Assembly: GCF_002902905.1 (NCBI RefSeq)
Contig: NZ_CP026124.1
Location: 1,302,001-1,366,000, forward strand
Direction: 5' to 3'
Origin: Achromobacter sp. AONIH1
Lineage (GTDB): Bacteria > Pseudomonadota > Gammaproteobacteria > Burkholderiales > Burkholderiaceae_B
DNA length: 64,000 nucleotides
Positions 55,167-64,000 of this stretch are shown here, one piece after another. Each line of letters starts with the position of its first letter. The first letter of the stretch is position 1. The notes beneath the pieces were generated by a model. The model did not search any database and was not told the DNA's origin. It saw only the letters and a program-made list of their open reading frames with translations. Made by a program: the position numbers and the translations under genes.

Positions 55167-55193
55167 TCATGCGTTTGCGCAAGGAGAATCGCC

Positions 55194-55742
55194 ATGCCGT
55201 CGAACCAGGTGCTCGAACACGTGGCCGCCAATCTCAGGCGCCTGCGCGATGGGCAAGGCCTGAGCCAGCAGGCGCTGGCCGATGCGGCGGGCGTGAGCCG
55301 CCGCACCATCGCCGGCCTGGAGGCCGGCGACGCCAACATCAGCCTGGCCAAGCTCAGCCTCATCGCCACGGCGCTGGGCGCCAACTTCACCGCCCTGGTC
55401 AGCCCGGCCGGCCGCGCGCCCGATCAGGCGCCCGACGTGCTGACCTGGCGCGGCCAGCTTGCCGGCAGCCAGGCGGTGCTGCACTGCTCGGCGGCCGCCT
55501 CGCATCAGGTGGAACTATGGTCCTGGACCCTGGCGCCCGGCGAGCGCTACCAGGCCGAGGCCGACCCGGAAGGCTGCGTCGAGATGCTCTACGTGATCGA
55601 GGGCGCGCTGACGCTGGAGCTGGCCGGACAGGAGCGGGTCATACCTGCGGGGGCGACCACGTCTTTCGCCAGCTCGGTGTCCTATGCCTACGCCAACCGG
55701 CAGGCGGGCGTGCTGCGCTTCATTCGCAACCTGGTGATTTAG
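55194..55742 (+). CDS. XRE-family regulator with C-terminal cupin domain
   Basis: A 182-residue regulator: HTH at about 5-60 (NLRRLRDGQGLSQQALADAA, VSRRTIAGLEAGDANIS) and a cupin domain at about 95-180 (MLYVIEGALTLELAGQ). It is divergent from the EamA exporter and starts with a strong AGGAGA site. Local control of the exporter, perhaps in response to a small molecule bound in the cupin, is inferred from the shared palindromic region. Confidence 0.9.
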   Translation: MPSNQVLEHVAANLRRLRDGQGLSQQALADAAGVSRRTIAGLEAGDANISLAKLSLIATALGANFTALVSPAGRAPDQAPDVLTWRGQLAGSQAVLHCSAAASHQVELWSWTLAPGERYQAEADPEGCVEMLYVIEGALTLELAGQERVIPAGATTSFASSVSYAYANRQAGVLRFIRNLVI

Positions 55743-55876
55743 GGCGCGCCAGCCGGGCGACTGGCGCTGGCGGGAGCGTTCCCGCAGGCGGTCCGCCGTT
55801 CCATGGCCGGCGCTCCGAGGGCTGTCGATTCCGTGGGCGGTGATGCCGCCGCCGTCCGACAGCCCAGCCCGACGTT

Positions 55877-56362
55877 TCAGTCCGAGCCGGCGGCGAAGCC
55901 CGTAAGCGCCTCGCCGTGCATGCGGTAGCGCACCCACTCGGCCTGCGGCCGCGCGCCGATCGACTGGTAGAAGTCGATGGCTGGCTGGTTCCAGTCCAGC
56001 ACGCTCCATTCGAAGCGGCCGCAGCCTTCCTCGACCGCGACCCGCGCCAGATGGCGCAGCAGGCGCTTGCCGGCGCCGATGCCGCGGCTGGCGGGCGAGA
56101 CGTACAGGTCTTCCAGGTACAGCCCTTTCCTGGCCTGCCAGGTCGAGTAGTTGAAGAAATAGATGGCGTAGCCCACCGGCTGCCCGTCCGCTTCGCAGAT
56201 CAGCGCGCGCGCGGGCGTGCCGGCGCCGAACAGGCTGCTGGCCAGGGTCTCGACGGTGGCTTCGACCTGGTCGGCGGCCTTTTCATAGACGGCCAGCTCG
56301 GTGATGAATCGCAGGATCAGCGCGCAGTCCTGTTCGGTGGCGGGGCGGATGGAAATCGTCAT
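55877..56362 (-). CDS. GNAT family N-acetyltransferase, SSAT-like
   Basis: A 161-residue acetyltransferase with the CoA-binding LYVSPASRGIGAGKRLLRHL and the diamine-acetyltransferase-like regions ITELAVYEKAADQV, YFFNYSTWQARKGLYLED and VLDWNQPAIDFYQSIGA. These match the SpeG/SSAT2-like group, acting on polyamines or thialysine. The start MTISIRPATEQD is family-typical. It is divergent from the LysR gene. Confidence 0.88.
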   Translation of the reverse strand: MTISIRPATEQDCALILRFITELAVYEKAADQVEATVETLASSLFGAGTPARALICEADGQPVGYAIYFFNYSTWQARKGLYLEDLYVSPASRGIGAGKRLLRHLARVAVEEGCGRFEWSVLDWNQPAIDFYQSIGARPQAEWVRYRMHGEALTGFAAGSD

Positions 56363-56454
56363 GGGAGCGCTACGGAGAAAATCGAAAGGGCGGCGCATGG
56401 CCGCGCGGAATGGCAAACCGACGATGATAGGGATGCGGGTGTCAGTGCATCAAG

Positions 56455-56479
56455 TGCATTATTTTCAGCAGATAATGCA
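56455..56479. promoter_or_regulatory. Inverted repeat upstream of the LysR gene
   Basis: TGCATTAT (56455-56462) is mirrored by ATAATGCA (56472-56479) with a 9-base spacer, ending 4 bases before the LysR start and lying in the GNAT-LysR divergent region. The layout suits a LysR-type autoregulatory site. Confidence 0.45.
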
Positions 56480-56483
56480 TGTT

Positions 56484-57398
56484 ATGCATTCTGATCTGAG
56501 ACGCCTGGACCTGAACCTGCTGGTGGCGCTGGATGCCCTGCTGCGTCGCCGTTCGGTGAGCGCCGCCGCCGACGAACTGGCCATGAGTCCGTCCGCGCTG
56601 AGCCACGCGCTGGCGCGTCTGCGCGTCGCGCTGGACGACGAGCTGTTCGTGCGCATCGGCAACGCCATGCAGCCCACCGCCCATGCCGAGCGGCTGGCCG
56701 GGCCGGTCAGCGCCGCGCTGGCGCTGCTTTCCAACGGGCTGGCGCAGGCGGGCCGCTTCGACCCGGCCACCAGCGACCGCTGCTTCACCCTAGCGGCCAC
56801 CGACTACACCACCTTCGCCATGCTGCCGGCCCTGGTCGCGCAAGTGCAGGATCTGGCGCCGCGCCTGCGCTTCCAGATCGTCCACGCGCAAAACCAGGAC
56901 TACGCCGAGGACCTGGCCTCGGGCCGGCTGGATTTCGCGCTGGGTTATGTGGAAGACATGGCCGAGCCCGCTCCCGGCATCGAGAGCTTCGACTGGCTGA
57001 CCGATCACTACGTGGTGATCGCCAGCCGGGATCATCCTCGGATCCGGTCCGCGCCCAGCCTGGACGCCTACCTGGCCGAGCGCCACGTGGCGGTGCGCCC
57101 CTGGGGCGAGGCCGGCGGCCATATCGACAAGCTGCTGGAGCGTCGCGGACTGCGCCGCGACGTGGCGGTGCAACTGCCCTCGGTGCTGGTCGCGCCCTTC
57201 ATCGTGGCCGGCTCGGCGCTGATCATGACGGCGCCGCGCCAGGCGGCGCGCACGCTGGGCGCGGTGGCGTCGATCGTTGAGTATCCGCCGCCCTTCGAGA
57301 TCCCGCCCTTCACGCTGAAGGCCTACAGCCACGTGCGCCAGCGCAGCGCGGCGCATGCCTGGCTGCGCGAACAGCTGCTGCGCGCGATTCCGCTTTGA
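56484..57398 (+). CDS. LysR family transcriptional regulator
   Basis: A 304-residue regulator with an N-terminal winged HTH (LDLNLLVALDALLRRRSVSA, MSPSALSHALARLR) and a periplasmic-binding-like effector domain. Its effector is not evident. It is divergent from the GNAT acetyltransferase gene, the commonest target arrangement for LysR proteins. The start at 56484 is set by the conserved LRRLDLNLL position. Confidence 0.92.
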   Translation: MHSDLRRLDLNLLVALDALLRRRSVSAAADELAMSPSALSHALARLRVALDDELFVRIGNAMQPTAHAERLAGPVSAALALLSNGLAQAGRFDPATSDRCFTLAATDYTTFAMLPALVAQVQDLAPRLRFQIVHAQNQDYAEDLASGRLDFALGYVEDMAEPAPGIESFDWLTDHYVVIASRDHPRIRSAPSLDAYLAERHVAVRPWGEAGGHIDKLLERRGLRRDVAVQLPSVLVAPFIVAGSALIMTAPRQAARTLGAVASIVEYPPPFEIPPFTLKAYSHVRQRSAAHAWLREQLLRAIPL

Positions 57399-57438
57399 TC
57401 GGGCGGTTGCCGCTAGGGCCACTGGCAGTTTTGACAGC

Positions 57439-57479
57439 TTGAACGACGAAATAAGGTGCTATATACTTAAGCTATATAC
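57439..57479 (+). promoter_or_regulatory. vapBC promoter with direct-repeat operator
   Basis: TTGAAC (57439-57444) and TATACT (57462-57467) are spaced by 17 bases. GCTATATAC occurs at 57458-57466 and 57471-57479 (13-base spacing), overlapping the -10, as expected for autorepression by a VapBC complex. Confidence 0.55.
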
Positions 57480-57505
57480 AATTTCCCGTCCACAGGAGTT
57501 GCGAC

Positions 57506-57739
57506 ATGGCAATTGGCACGGTCTTTATCAACAACCGCACGCAGGCCGTCCGGCTTCCGCTGGAAGTCCGGCTGCCAGAGGGCGTGCTCAAGGTGGAAAT
57601 ACGAGTCAGGGGAAATGAGCGCATCATTGCGCCGGTTGGACAGATCTGGGACAGCTTTTTTCTGAACGGCCCCGCTGTCAGCGATGATTTCATGTCCGAA
57701 CGTGCCAGCCAGGATCAAGCCGAGCGAGAGTCGCTCTGA
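57506..57739 (+). CDS. vapB: VapB-like antitoxin
   Basis: A 77-residue protein with the AbrB/SpoVT swapped-hairpin start (AIGTVFINNRTQAVRLP, then VEIRVRGNERIIAP) and a flexible acidic C-terminus that would wrap around the toxin. It lies directly before the PIN-domain gene; the TGATG junction overlaps by one base, so expression is coupled. It likely represses its own promoter. Confidence 0.9.
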   Translation: MAIGTVFINNRTQAVRLPLEVRLPEGVLKVEIRVRGNERIIAPVGQIWDSFFLNGPAVSDDFMSERASQDQAERESL

Positions 57740-58149
57740 TGCTGCGCTATCTGCTGGACACGAACATCGTTATCTATGTCTTGAAGCGGCGTCCCATCGA
57801 GGTGCTGTCCATTTTCAATGCCAATGCGGGCCGCATGGCGATCTCCTCGATTACCGCGGCGGAGCTGTTGCATGGCGCGGAGAAAAGCAACCGTGTCAGT
57901 GAGAACCTGTCCACCGTTGAGGATTTTTGCAGCCGCCTGGATGTCTTGCCCTATGGCCTCAAAGCGGCGCAGCACTACGGGGCGATCCGTTCCGCCCTGG
58001 AACGGCTGGGTCAGCCCATTGGGGTAAACGATCTGCACATCGCAGGCCATGCACGTAGTGAAGGCTTGGTGCTGGTATCGAACAACGTATCGGAATTCGC
58101 CCGCGTTCCCGGGCTTGAAGTAGAGAACTGGGTCAGTCCCAGCCTCTGA
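57739..58149 (+). CDS. vapC: VapC-like PIN-domain toxin ribonuclease
   Basis: A 136-residue PIN-domain protein with intact acidic residues: Asp7 in LLDTNIVIYVL, Glu42 in TAAELLHGAE, Asp98 in VNDLHIAGHA and Glu119 in SNNVSEFARV. Length and motifs fit the VapC group that cleaves initiator tRNA or other RNAs in vivo. Together with the upstream antitoxin it forms a standard type II module. Confidence 0.92.
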   Translation: MLRYLLDTNIVIYVLKRRPIEVLSIFNANAGRMAISSITAAELLHGAEKSNRVSENLSTVEDFCSRLDVLPYGLKAAQHYGAIRSALERLGQPIGVNDLHIAGHARSEGLVLVSNNVSEFARVPGLEVENWVSPSL

Positions 58150-58206
58150 GCAGCTTTTGGGGTAGAAGGCCCGACGCCGATCAGCGCGGGCCCGTCATGC
58201 ACCTTA

Positions 58207-60084
58207 TCAGTTCAACGCCAACATGGCTCCCGGCGCCACCTGCGGCGCGCCGCGAGTCGTTGCGTGGCTGGCGACTTCATGGCTGTCGAGCTTGAAGCCG
58301 CCCACCAGCTGCGCCAGGTGCGCGGCTTGTTCCTGCAGCGTCTGCGCGGCGGCGGCGGCCTGTTCCACCAGCGCGGCGTTCTGCTGCGTGGCGTTGTCCA
58401 TCAGGCCGATGGCGTTGCCGATCTCCGAGATGCCGGTGCGCTGTTCTTGGCTGGCCAGGTCGATCTCGCCGACGATGCTGGTCACGCGCTCGACGCTGCC
58501 CACCACCTGATCCATGGTGCCGCCGGCCTGGCGCACCAGCGAGTTGCCGGTGCGGATCTGGTCGACCGAGGATTCGATCAGCGTCTTGATCTCGCGCGCG
58601 GCGGTGGCGCTGCGTTGGGCCAGCGTGCGCACTTCGCCGGCCACCACGGCGAAGCCGCGGCCCTGTTCGCCGGCGCGCGCGGCTTCCACCGCCGCGTTCA
58701 GCGCCAGGATGTTGGTCTGGAAGGCGATGCCGTCGATCACGCCGATGATGTCGACGATCTTGCGCGCCGAGGCGTCGATGCCGTCCATGGTGTGCACCAC
58801 CTGCTGCATCACCGCGCCGCCCTGGCCGGCCACGCGCGAGGCGTCGCTGGCCAGGTTGGCCGCCTGGCTGGCGTTGTCGGCGTTGTGCTGCACGGTCGAG
58901 GTGATCTCTTCCATGGCCGCGGCGGTCTGCTCCAGCGAGCTGGCCTGCTGCGAGGTGCGGTCGGACAGGTCATGGTTGCCGCTGGCGATCTCCAGGCTGG
59001 CGGTGCGCACGGAGTCGGCCGCCACGCGGATCTCGCGCAGGATCGTGGCGATCTTGTCGGCGAATTGATTGAATGCGGCGCCGATCCGGGCCAGCTCGTC
59101 ACCGCCCTCGGCCGGCAGCCGGCGCGTCAGGTCGCCGTCGCCGCTGGCGATGTCCTGCAGCGCGTATTGCACCTGGGGCAGGCCGCGCAGCTGACGCTTG
59201 ACCGCCATCGTCACGAAGGCCACGGCCAGCAGCAGCGCCAGCGCGGTGATGGACGCGGCCAGCTTGACCATCATGGTGACCGGCTCGTTGGCCTGGGCGC
59301 GGTCGATGGCGATCACCAGCGTCCAGGGCGTGCCTTCCACGGCGCTGGCGTACAGCAGCTGGCTGACGCCGCCGATGTCCTGTGTCAGCGAGCTGCCGCT
59401 GTTCCTGGCCAGCTGTTGCAGCTGGCCCAGGTCCAGGCCGGGATCGATGGCGGTGACCGGCTTGAGCGCCAGCTTGACGTCCGGGTGGGCCAGGATCTGG
59501 CCCTGTCCGTCCAGCAGGAAGGCGAAGCTCTTGGGCGTGGCCTGGATGGCCGCGACCATCTTGGCCATGCTGTCGAGCAGCATGTCGGTGCCCACGGCCG
59601 CGACCACGCGGCCGTCCTTGCGCACCGCCTCGACGAAGCTCATGCACAGCTTGCCCGACGCGGCGTCCACATAGATCGGCGTGATGGCCGGCCCGTTGGT
59701 CTGGGCGGCCTGCTGGTACCAGGCGCGCGCCGGGCCATCGAAGCCATCCGGCATGGCGTGGTTGAAGATGTAGCGCTTGTCGGCGTAGACGATATAGGCG
59801 TCATCGAAGCCGCCGGCCTGCTGCGCGGTCGCGGCCATGGTGTGCGCGATGGCTTCGGGCTGGTCGACGGCGTTCTTCAGCGAGCTGGTGACGCGCTGCT
59901 TGTCGCGCACCCAGGCGGACAGTTCATTGGCGTGATTGCGCGTGATCTGGCCGATATTGTGGTCGACCTGATCGAAGGTATTGTCGCGGGCCACTAGCAC
60001 CGTGGCCAGGGAAAGCGACAGCATGGAAAGAATGGTGATCGCCACGCAGAGGGCGATGAGGCGGTTGCGTATGGACTTGAACAT
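58207..60084 (-). CDS. Methyl-accepting chemotaxis protein with periplasmic sensor
   Basis: A 625-residue chemoreceptor: membrane helix at about 8-30, a large periplasmic dCache-like sensor (about 35-275; [35 protein letters not shown]), a second helix (about 280-302), HAMP, and a cytosolic signalling domain with the hairpin tip [19 protein letters not shown]. No C-terminal NWETF-type pentapeptide is present. The start at 60084 (MFKSIRNRL) fits the first membrane helix. The ligand is unknown; amino acids are common for dCache sensors. Confidence 0.92.
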   Translation of the reverse strand: MFKSIRNRLIALCVAITILSMLSLSLATVLVARDNTFDQVDHNIGQITRNHANELSAWVRDKQRVTSSLKNAVDQPEAIAHTMAATAQQAGGFDDAYIVYADKRYIFNHAMPDGFDGPARAWYQQAAQTNGPAITPIYVDAASGKLCMSFVEAVRKDGRVVAAVGTDMLLDSMAKMVAAIQATPKSFAFLLDGQGQILAHPDVKLALKPVTAIDPGLDLGQLQQLARNSGSSLTQDIGGVSQLLYASAVEGTPWTLVIAIDRAQANEPVTMMVKLAASITALALLLAVAFVTMAVKRQLRGLPQVQYALQDIASGDGDLTRRLPAEGGDELARIGAAFNQFADKIATILREIRVAADSVRTASLEIASGNHDLSDRTSQQASSLEQTAAAMEEITSTVQHNADNASQAANLASDASRVAGQGGAVMQQVVHTMDGIDASARKIVDIIGVIDGIAFQTNILALNAAVEAARAGEQGRGFAVVAGEVRTLAQRSATAAREIKTLIESSVDQIRTGNSLVRQAGGTMDQVVGSVERVTSIVGEIDLASQEQRTGISEIGNAIGLMDNATQQNAALVEQAAAAAQTLQEQAAHLAQLVGGFKLDSHEVASHATTRGAPQVAPGAMLALN

Positions 60085-60328
60085 GGTGCGGCCCCGATGG
60101 CTGTCGACATCGCGGCGGCACGGAAAGCCGCCGCATATGAGGCGCAGCGTAAGGTCGGCGCGGTGCAATCAACCCTGGGATCAAGGGCGCGCCTGCCGTC
60201 CAGTTCGTCATTTTGGCCAGACCCTGCCGGGGCCACTGTAACAGGGACGTATTGCCGCCGTATGGCGTTGCCGCGCGCGCCTGCGGGTTGTCCCGCAGGC
60301 GTGCTGTCACACAGGCGTTTACGGCGGA

Positions 60329-62419
60329 TTACGTCGACGTCGGCGGCGTGGCGCCGGGCTCGTGCGACACCGGGCGTCCCAGCAGGTAGCCCTGGAAGTG
60401 GGTACAGCCTTCCTCCGTCAGCCGGCGCAGCTGGGCCGGGGTTTCCACGCCCTCGGCGGTGGTGGGGATGTCCAGGCTGCGTCCGATGCCGTTGATGGCG
60501 CGGATGATGGCCAGCGCCTCGCGGCTGGACTCCACGTCCTGGGTGAAGGACTTGTCGATCTTGATCTTGTCGAACTCGAAGCTGCGCAGGTAGCTCAGCG
60601 AGGAATAGCCGGTGCCGAAATCGTCCAGCGCCACCTTCACGCCCATGTCCTTGAGCCGGGTCAGGGTGGACAGGTTGGCCGCCGAATTGGCCAGCAGCAC
60701 CGATTCGGTGATCTCCAGCTCCAGCCGGTCGGCCGGCAGGCCGGACGTGGTCAGCGCCGATTCCACCAGCGACACCAGCGCGCTGTTGGCGAACTGGCTG
60801 GCCGACAGGTTGACGGCCACGGTTTCATGCGGCTCCCAGCGCATGGCCTCGCGGCAGGCCTCGTGCAGCGTGAAGGCGCTGAGCTCATGGATCAGCCCGG
60901 TTTCCTCGGCCACGGGAATGAAGTCGTTGGGCATGATCAGGCCCTTGGTCGGATGTTGCCAGCGCATCAGCGCCTCGCGGCCCACGGTGCGTACATGGCT
61001 GGCGTCCTTGATGGGCTGGTAGTGCAGCCGCAGCTGCTGCGAGATGATGGCCTGGCGCAGGTCCATTTCCATCTCGTGGCGCTTGAGCGCGGTGGTCTCC
61101 ATCTCGGGCTTGAAGAAGGCCATGCCGTTGCGGCCGTTGCGCTTGGCCTCGTACAACGCCATGTCGGCGTAGCGCAGCAGGTGGTCGGCGGTGCATTCCG
61201 GCGTGTCGGCCACGGCGATGCCGATGCTGACCGTCACCGGCACGGTGTGGCCGTCGATCTCGAACGGCGCGCGCACGGCGTCCACCAGGCGCTGCGCCAT
61301 GCGGCGCACGTCCTCGGTCTGCTCGATGTTGGGCAGCACCACGGCGAATTCGTCGCCGCCCAGCCGCGCCAGCGTGTCCTGTTCGCGCAGGACCTTGGGC
61401 AGGCGCTTGGCCAGGAGGCGCAGCAGCTCGTCGCCGAACTGGTGGCCCAGCGTGTCGTTGACGCTCTTGAAGTTGTCCAGGTCCAGGCACAGCACCGCGG
61501 TGCCGCGGCCGTCGCTGGCCGCGTTCAGCGCCTTGAGCATCTGTTCGCGGAACAGGCGCCGGTTTGGCATGCCGGTCAGCGTGTCGTGGTGGGCCATGTA
61601 GCGCACCTGCGCATGGGCGGCGTTCTCGTCGGTGACGTCATCGGCGATCAGCAGCACATAGCGCGAGCGCGGATCGCTGTTGTGGAACACCAGCGTCTTG
61701 GTACGCAGCGAGCGCGGGCCCAGCGTGGTGGACAGCTCCTCTTCCTCTTCGCGCATGGCGCCGTCCGAGCGCAGCGCATCATTGCAGAGCCGCTCGAAGA
61801 AGGCGCAGGCCTGTTCCGGCAGGCATTCCTGCATGGTCCGGCCGCGCATGTCGGCGCGGTCGACGCCGAACATGGCCTGCACCTGGCGGTTGGCCAGCAC
61901 GATCCGGCGCGACACCGCGTCCATCACCAGCACGCAGGAAGGGATCTGCGAAATCACCGCGTCCAGGAAGCTCGACAGCGAGCCCAGCTCGGCGTTGTAG
62001 CGCTCGGTCATTTCCTTGGCGCGCAGCAGCTGCTGTTCCTGCATGCGGCGCTCGGTCTCGTCGCGCGTGATCTTGGCGTAGCCGAGCAGTTCGCCGCTGT
62101 CGCCGTGGATCGCGTCGATCACCACGCTGGCCCAGAACAGGGTGCCGTCCTTGCGCACGCGCCAGCCCTCGGCGGCGAACTTGCCCCGGTCGCGGGCCCG
62201 CGCCAGTCCGGCTTGCGGCAGGCCCGAGGCCCGGTCTTCCGGGGTATAGAAGCAGGAGAAATTCTGGCCGACGATCTCGTCGGCCGCATAGCCCTTGGTG
62301 CGTTCGGCGCCGGCGTTCCAGTTGGCGACGGTGCCGTCCGGAGACAGCATATAGATGGCGTAGTCCTCGACACCCTGCACCAGGTGCCTGTACATGACGT
62401 CCGAATTCGCGATGGTCAT
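60329..62419 (-). CDS. PAS-PAS-GGDEF-EAL cyclic-di-GMP turnover protein
   Basis: A 696-residue cytosolic protein with two PAS domains (about 10-120 and 150-260), a GGDEF domain with the intact active motif GGDEF at about residue 355, and an EAL domain (EALMRW at about 481; DDFGTGYSSL and IKIDKSF present). Both catalytic sets look intact, so it could be bifunctional, with PAS control. No membrane segment is visible. It lies upstream of the chemoreceptor gene in the same orientation, 244 bases away. Confidence 0.92.
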   Translation of the reverse strand: MTIANSDVMYRHLVQGVEDYAIYMLSPDGTVANWNAGAERTKGYAADEIVGQNFSCFYTPEDRASGLPQAGLARARDRGKFAAEGWRVRKDGTLFWASVVIDAIHGDSGELLGYAKITRDETERRMQEQQLLRAKEMTERYNAELGSLSSFLDAVISQIPSCVLVMDAVSRRIVLANRQVQAMFGVDRADMRGRTMQECLPEQACAFFERLCNDALRSDGAMREEEEELSTTLGPRSLRTKTLVFHNSDPRSRYVLLIADDVTDENAAHAQVRYMAHHDTLTGMPNRRLFREQMLKALNAASDGRGTAVLCLDLDNFKSVNDTLGHQFGDELLRLLAKRLPKVLREQDTLARLGGDEFAVVLPNIEQTEDVRRMAQRLVDAVRAPFEIDGHTVPVTVSIGIAVADTPECTADHLLRYADMALYEAKRNGRNGMAFFKPEMETTALKRHEMEMDLRQAIISQQLRLHYQPIKDASHVRTVGREALMRWQHPTKGLIMPNDFIPVAEETGLIHELSAFTLHEACREAMRWEPHETVAVNLSASQFANSALVSLVESALTTSGLPADRLELEITESVLLANSAANLSTLTRLKDMGVKVALDDFGTGYSSLSYLRSFEFDKIKIDKSFTQDVESSREALAIIRAINGIGRSLDIPTTAEGVETPAQLRRLTEEGCTHFQGYLLGRPVSHEPGATPPTST

Positions 62420-62602
62420 AGCTTATGGCCGGTCTTCCGGCATGGGCCGCCGCTGCGGCTGGCATGAAAACATGACGGGATATATGGCTTTACGTCTGCG
62501 GAAGCCAAATATTTATCCCGCATATGAAAATGCCAAAAGCCTGCGCATTATTGCGAAGGCCGTCCAACTGTTGCGAAAAAGTACGCCTATCCGGCGCGGT
62601 GT

Positions 62603-63721
62603 TCAGCCTCGGCCGAAGCCCACGCGTTGCTTGAGCGCCTGCGCGATCATCGCGGTGTCGATGTCCTTGCCCGGATGGCGCTGGCAGAAGTCGTAGAGCA
62701 CCGCCACGTAGGCGTTGCCCAGCAGCTTGGTGAGGGTGGCGGCGGTGGTGGCGGCGATGGTGCCGCCGGCCGCGCTGCCGGCGCCCGGGATCAGCTTGAG
62801 CAGGCTGGACACCACCGAGCGGCCGATCAGCGTGGCGGCCGAGGCGCCCAGCGTGGACGTGACCAGCGTGGTGATGGCCGCCGTGTCCAGCTCCATGCCG
62901 AAGGTGATGCCGATCTTGGCGATCATGCCGACCTGGATCGGCACCAGCGCGAAGGCGTCGGAAAACGGGATGGGCGCGGCGGCGGCCGACGCGGCCAGGC
63001 CGGCGGCGATGTTCACTTCGATCTCAGCCCGCTTTTTTTTTACTTCCAGCGCCTGCTTGTTGCGGGTGGACAGCGCATTGGCGTAGGCGCGCTGCTGCGC
63101 CTCGGGGATGGCCTGGGCGGTGGCGGCGATTAGCTCGTCCAGCCCCATGGGCGGCAGATCCGCGTCCAGCTCGTCGATGCGCTCGGGCAGCGCGCGCACC
63201 GGCACCACCTGCCGGGCGCGCGGCAGCAACTCGCGCGCGGTGTCGGCGAACGGGCTGTTCTTGCGGGCCTTGGTCAGCACCGTGATGACGGGAATGCCGG
63301 CGTCCGCCAGCATGTTGCACAGCGCGATCTCCGCGTCCTCGACGCGGTGGCTGCTGTCCTGGATGCAGAGCCAGGCGATGTGGATGTGGCGTTCCTGATC
63401 GGCGGCGGCTCCGCGCTCGCGGATCAGCGCGTCCAGCTCGCGGCGCGAGGCTTCGTAGTCGGCTACTTCCAGGCCGCGCGTGTCGATGATGGTGAGCGGA
63501 TGGCCGGGCCGGGTGAATTCCTGGGTCGTCGAGGTCACCGGCTTGCCCGCGCCGGTGCGCGCCAGCTCGCCACGGAACACGGCGTTGATCAGCGTGCTCT
63601 TGCCCACGCCCGTCTTGCCGGCCACCAGGATGTTGACGCGGCCGGCCCCGCGCGTCGCGGTGCTGATCGCGTCGGCGATGGCGTCTTGCAGGGGCAGCGG
63701 ATCGGGCATGGGGGCGGGCAT
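62603..63721 (-). CDS. GTP-binding DUF697-family protein (Era/YfjP-like GTPase)
   Basis: A 372-residue protein with a G domain: P-loop VAGKTGVGKSTLINAVF, switch region around PVTSTTQEFT, IIDTRGLE, and VITVLTKARK (NKxD replaced by TKxR). The C-terminal half is rich in small and hydrophobic residues (about 225-345) with predicted membrane-associating helices, matching DUF697. Such GTPases are found in some envelope or stress functions; precise role unknown. A start at the Met of residue 5 is an alternative. Confidence 0.85.
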   Translation of the reverse strand: MPAPMPDPLPLQDAIADAISTATRGAGRVNILVAGKTGVGKSTLINAVFRGELARTGAGKPVTSTTQEFTRPGHPLTIIDTRGLEVADYEASRRELDALIRERGAAADQERHIHIAWLCIQDSSHRVEDAEIALCNMLADAGIPVITVLTKARKNSPFADTARELLPRARQVVPVRALPERIDELDADLPPMGLDELIAATAQAIPEAQQRAYANALSTRNKQALEVKKKRAEIEVNIAAGLAASAAAAPIPFSDAFALVPIQVGMIAKIGITFGMELDTAAITTLVTSTLGASAATLIGRSVVSSLLKLIPGAGSAAGGTIAATTAATLTKLLGNAYVAVLYDFCQRHPGKDIDTAMIAQALKQRVGFGRG

Positions 63722-63823
63722 CTGGATTGGATTCGTCTGATTCTAATGGGTTCAATCCGTGGAAGTTCGGACGCTTGCCTCGGATAGCCCGGGATTGGAC
63801 GCCGGGTTAGGGATTACGTCATG

Positions 63824-63853
63824 TTGTCCCAAGCTTGCCTATACAAGTATAGA
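63824..63853 (+). promoter_or_regulatory. Candidate promoter and inverted repeat upstream of the amino-acid permease
   Basis: TTGTCC (63824-63829) and TATAGA (63848-63853) are 18 bases apart. CTATAC-AA-GTATAG (63839-63852) is a perfect inverted repeat overlapping the -10. It probably controls the following permease. Confidence 0.4.
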
Positions 63854-63893
63854 TATTGCCGATCAGACCAATACCAAAAGAGAGGGGATATCC

Positions 63894-64000
63894 ATGGATG
63901 AGCAGACAGGCTTGCGCCGTGGCCTGAGCGCGCGGCACGTGCGCTTCATGGCGCTGGGCTCGGCGATCGGAACCGGCCTGTTCTATGGCTCCGCCGCCGC
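63894..64000 (+). CDS. Amino-acid permease, partial at window edge
   Basis: The first 35 residues of a membrane transporter, starting [20 protein letters not shown] then [15 protein letters not shown]. This matches the start of amino-acid permeases of the APC/AnsP-ProY group, where the first helix carries an IGTGLF motif. The ATG follows AGAGGGG at a good distance. The rest lies outside the window, so substrate cannot be judged. Confidence 0.85.
   Translation, partial: MDEQTGLRRGLSARHVRFMALGSAIGTGLFYGSAA

Noticed and set aside
58264..59997. Plus-strand frame of about 577 codons opposite the chemoreceptor
   Set aside because: The chemoreceptor reading is unequivocal. The plus-strand product is an Asp/Gly/His-rich shadow.

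Overview
The window is high-GC DNA from a beta-proteobacterium. The terminal-oxidase/heme-A cluster followed by phaM, glmU and glmS, the many ABC-type peptide transporters, and the Burkholderiales-style GC-rich intergenic repeats point to the family Alcaligenaceae (Achromobacter/Bordetella relatives). This rests on gene content and style, not on a computed comparison. Genes are densely packed and most are clearly chromosomal. Less typical, lower-GC DNA is limited to about 16.45-16.9 kb and 19.5-21.3 kb.

Layout. 0-9.2 kb: the aa3 cytochrome c oxidase locus (ctaC, ctaD, small assembly protein, DUF2970, ctaE; convergent twin-TM protein; SURF1, Sco-like, ctaA, ctaB, Sco). A Cox11/CtaG gene, often found between ctaD and ctaE, is missing. 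9.2-19.5 kb: DUF3717, a glycine-zipper protein, phaM, glmU, an MFS pump, a ugd-glycosyltransferase pair, an orphan small gene, a Lrp/AsnC regulator and glmS. 19.5-21.3 kb: a GSU2403-type nucleotidyltransferase and a long AT-richer intergenic region. 21.3-26.8 kb: a probable folate- and cobalamin-independent methionine synthase system (DUF1852/MesX, MesD core methionine synthase, flavin reductase, a MetF-like plus MetV-like fusion, MFS transporter), preceded by a perfect MetR-type box.

26.9-38.3 kb: a secreted metallophosphoesterase, then two divergent blocks that look like organosulfur acquisition: a flavin-dependent LLM monooxygenase facing a peptide-type ABC transporter, and, convergent to the transporter, an aldo/keto reductase with an SfnB/DszC-like acyl-CoA-dehydrogenase-fold enzyme. 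38.6-40 kb: an RtcB-type RNA ligase. 40.0-50.9 kb: a ten-gene minus-strand operon whose members fit import and breakdown of D-amino-acid-containing peptides (FAD amino-acid oxidoreductase, RidA, MlrC-type M81 peptidase, Dpp-like transporter, N-acyl-D-amino-acid deacylase, XRE-cupin regulator).

51-64 kb: a spermidine-synthase-fold protein, a CsgG/DUF4810/GNA1162 lipoprotein operon, an EamA exporter divergent from an XRE-cupin regulator with two palindromic operators, GNAT and LysR genes, a vapBC module, a chemoreceptor, a PAS-GGDEF-EAL protein, a DUF697 GTPase, and the start of an amino-acid permease. I saw no rRNA, tRNA, CRISPR array, intact insertion sequence or prophage. All function calls come from reading motifs and gene order. 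No database search was run.
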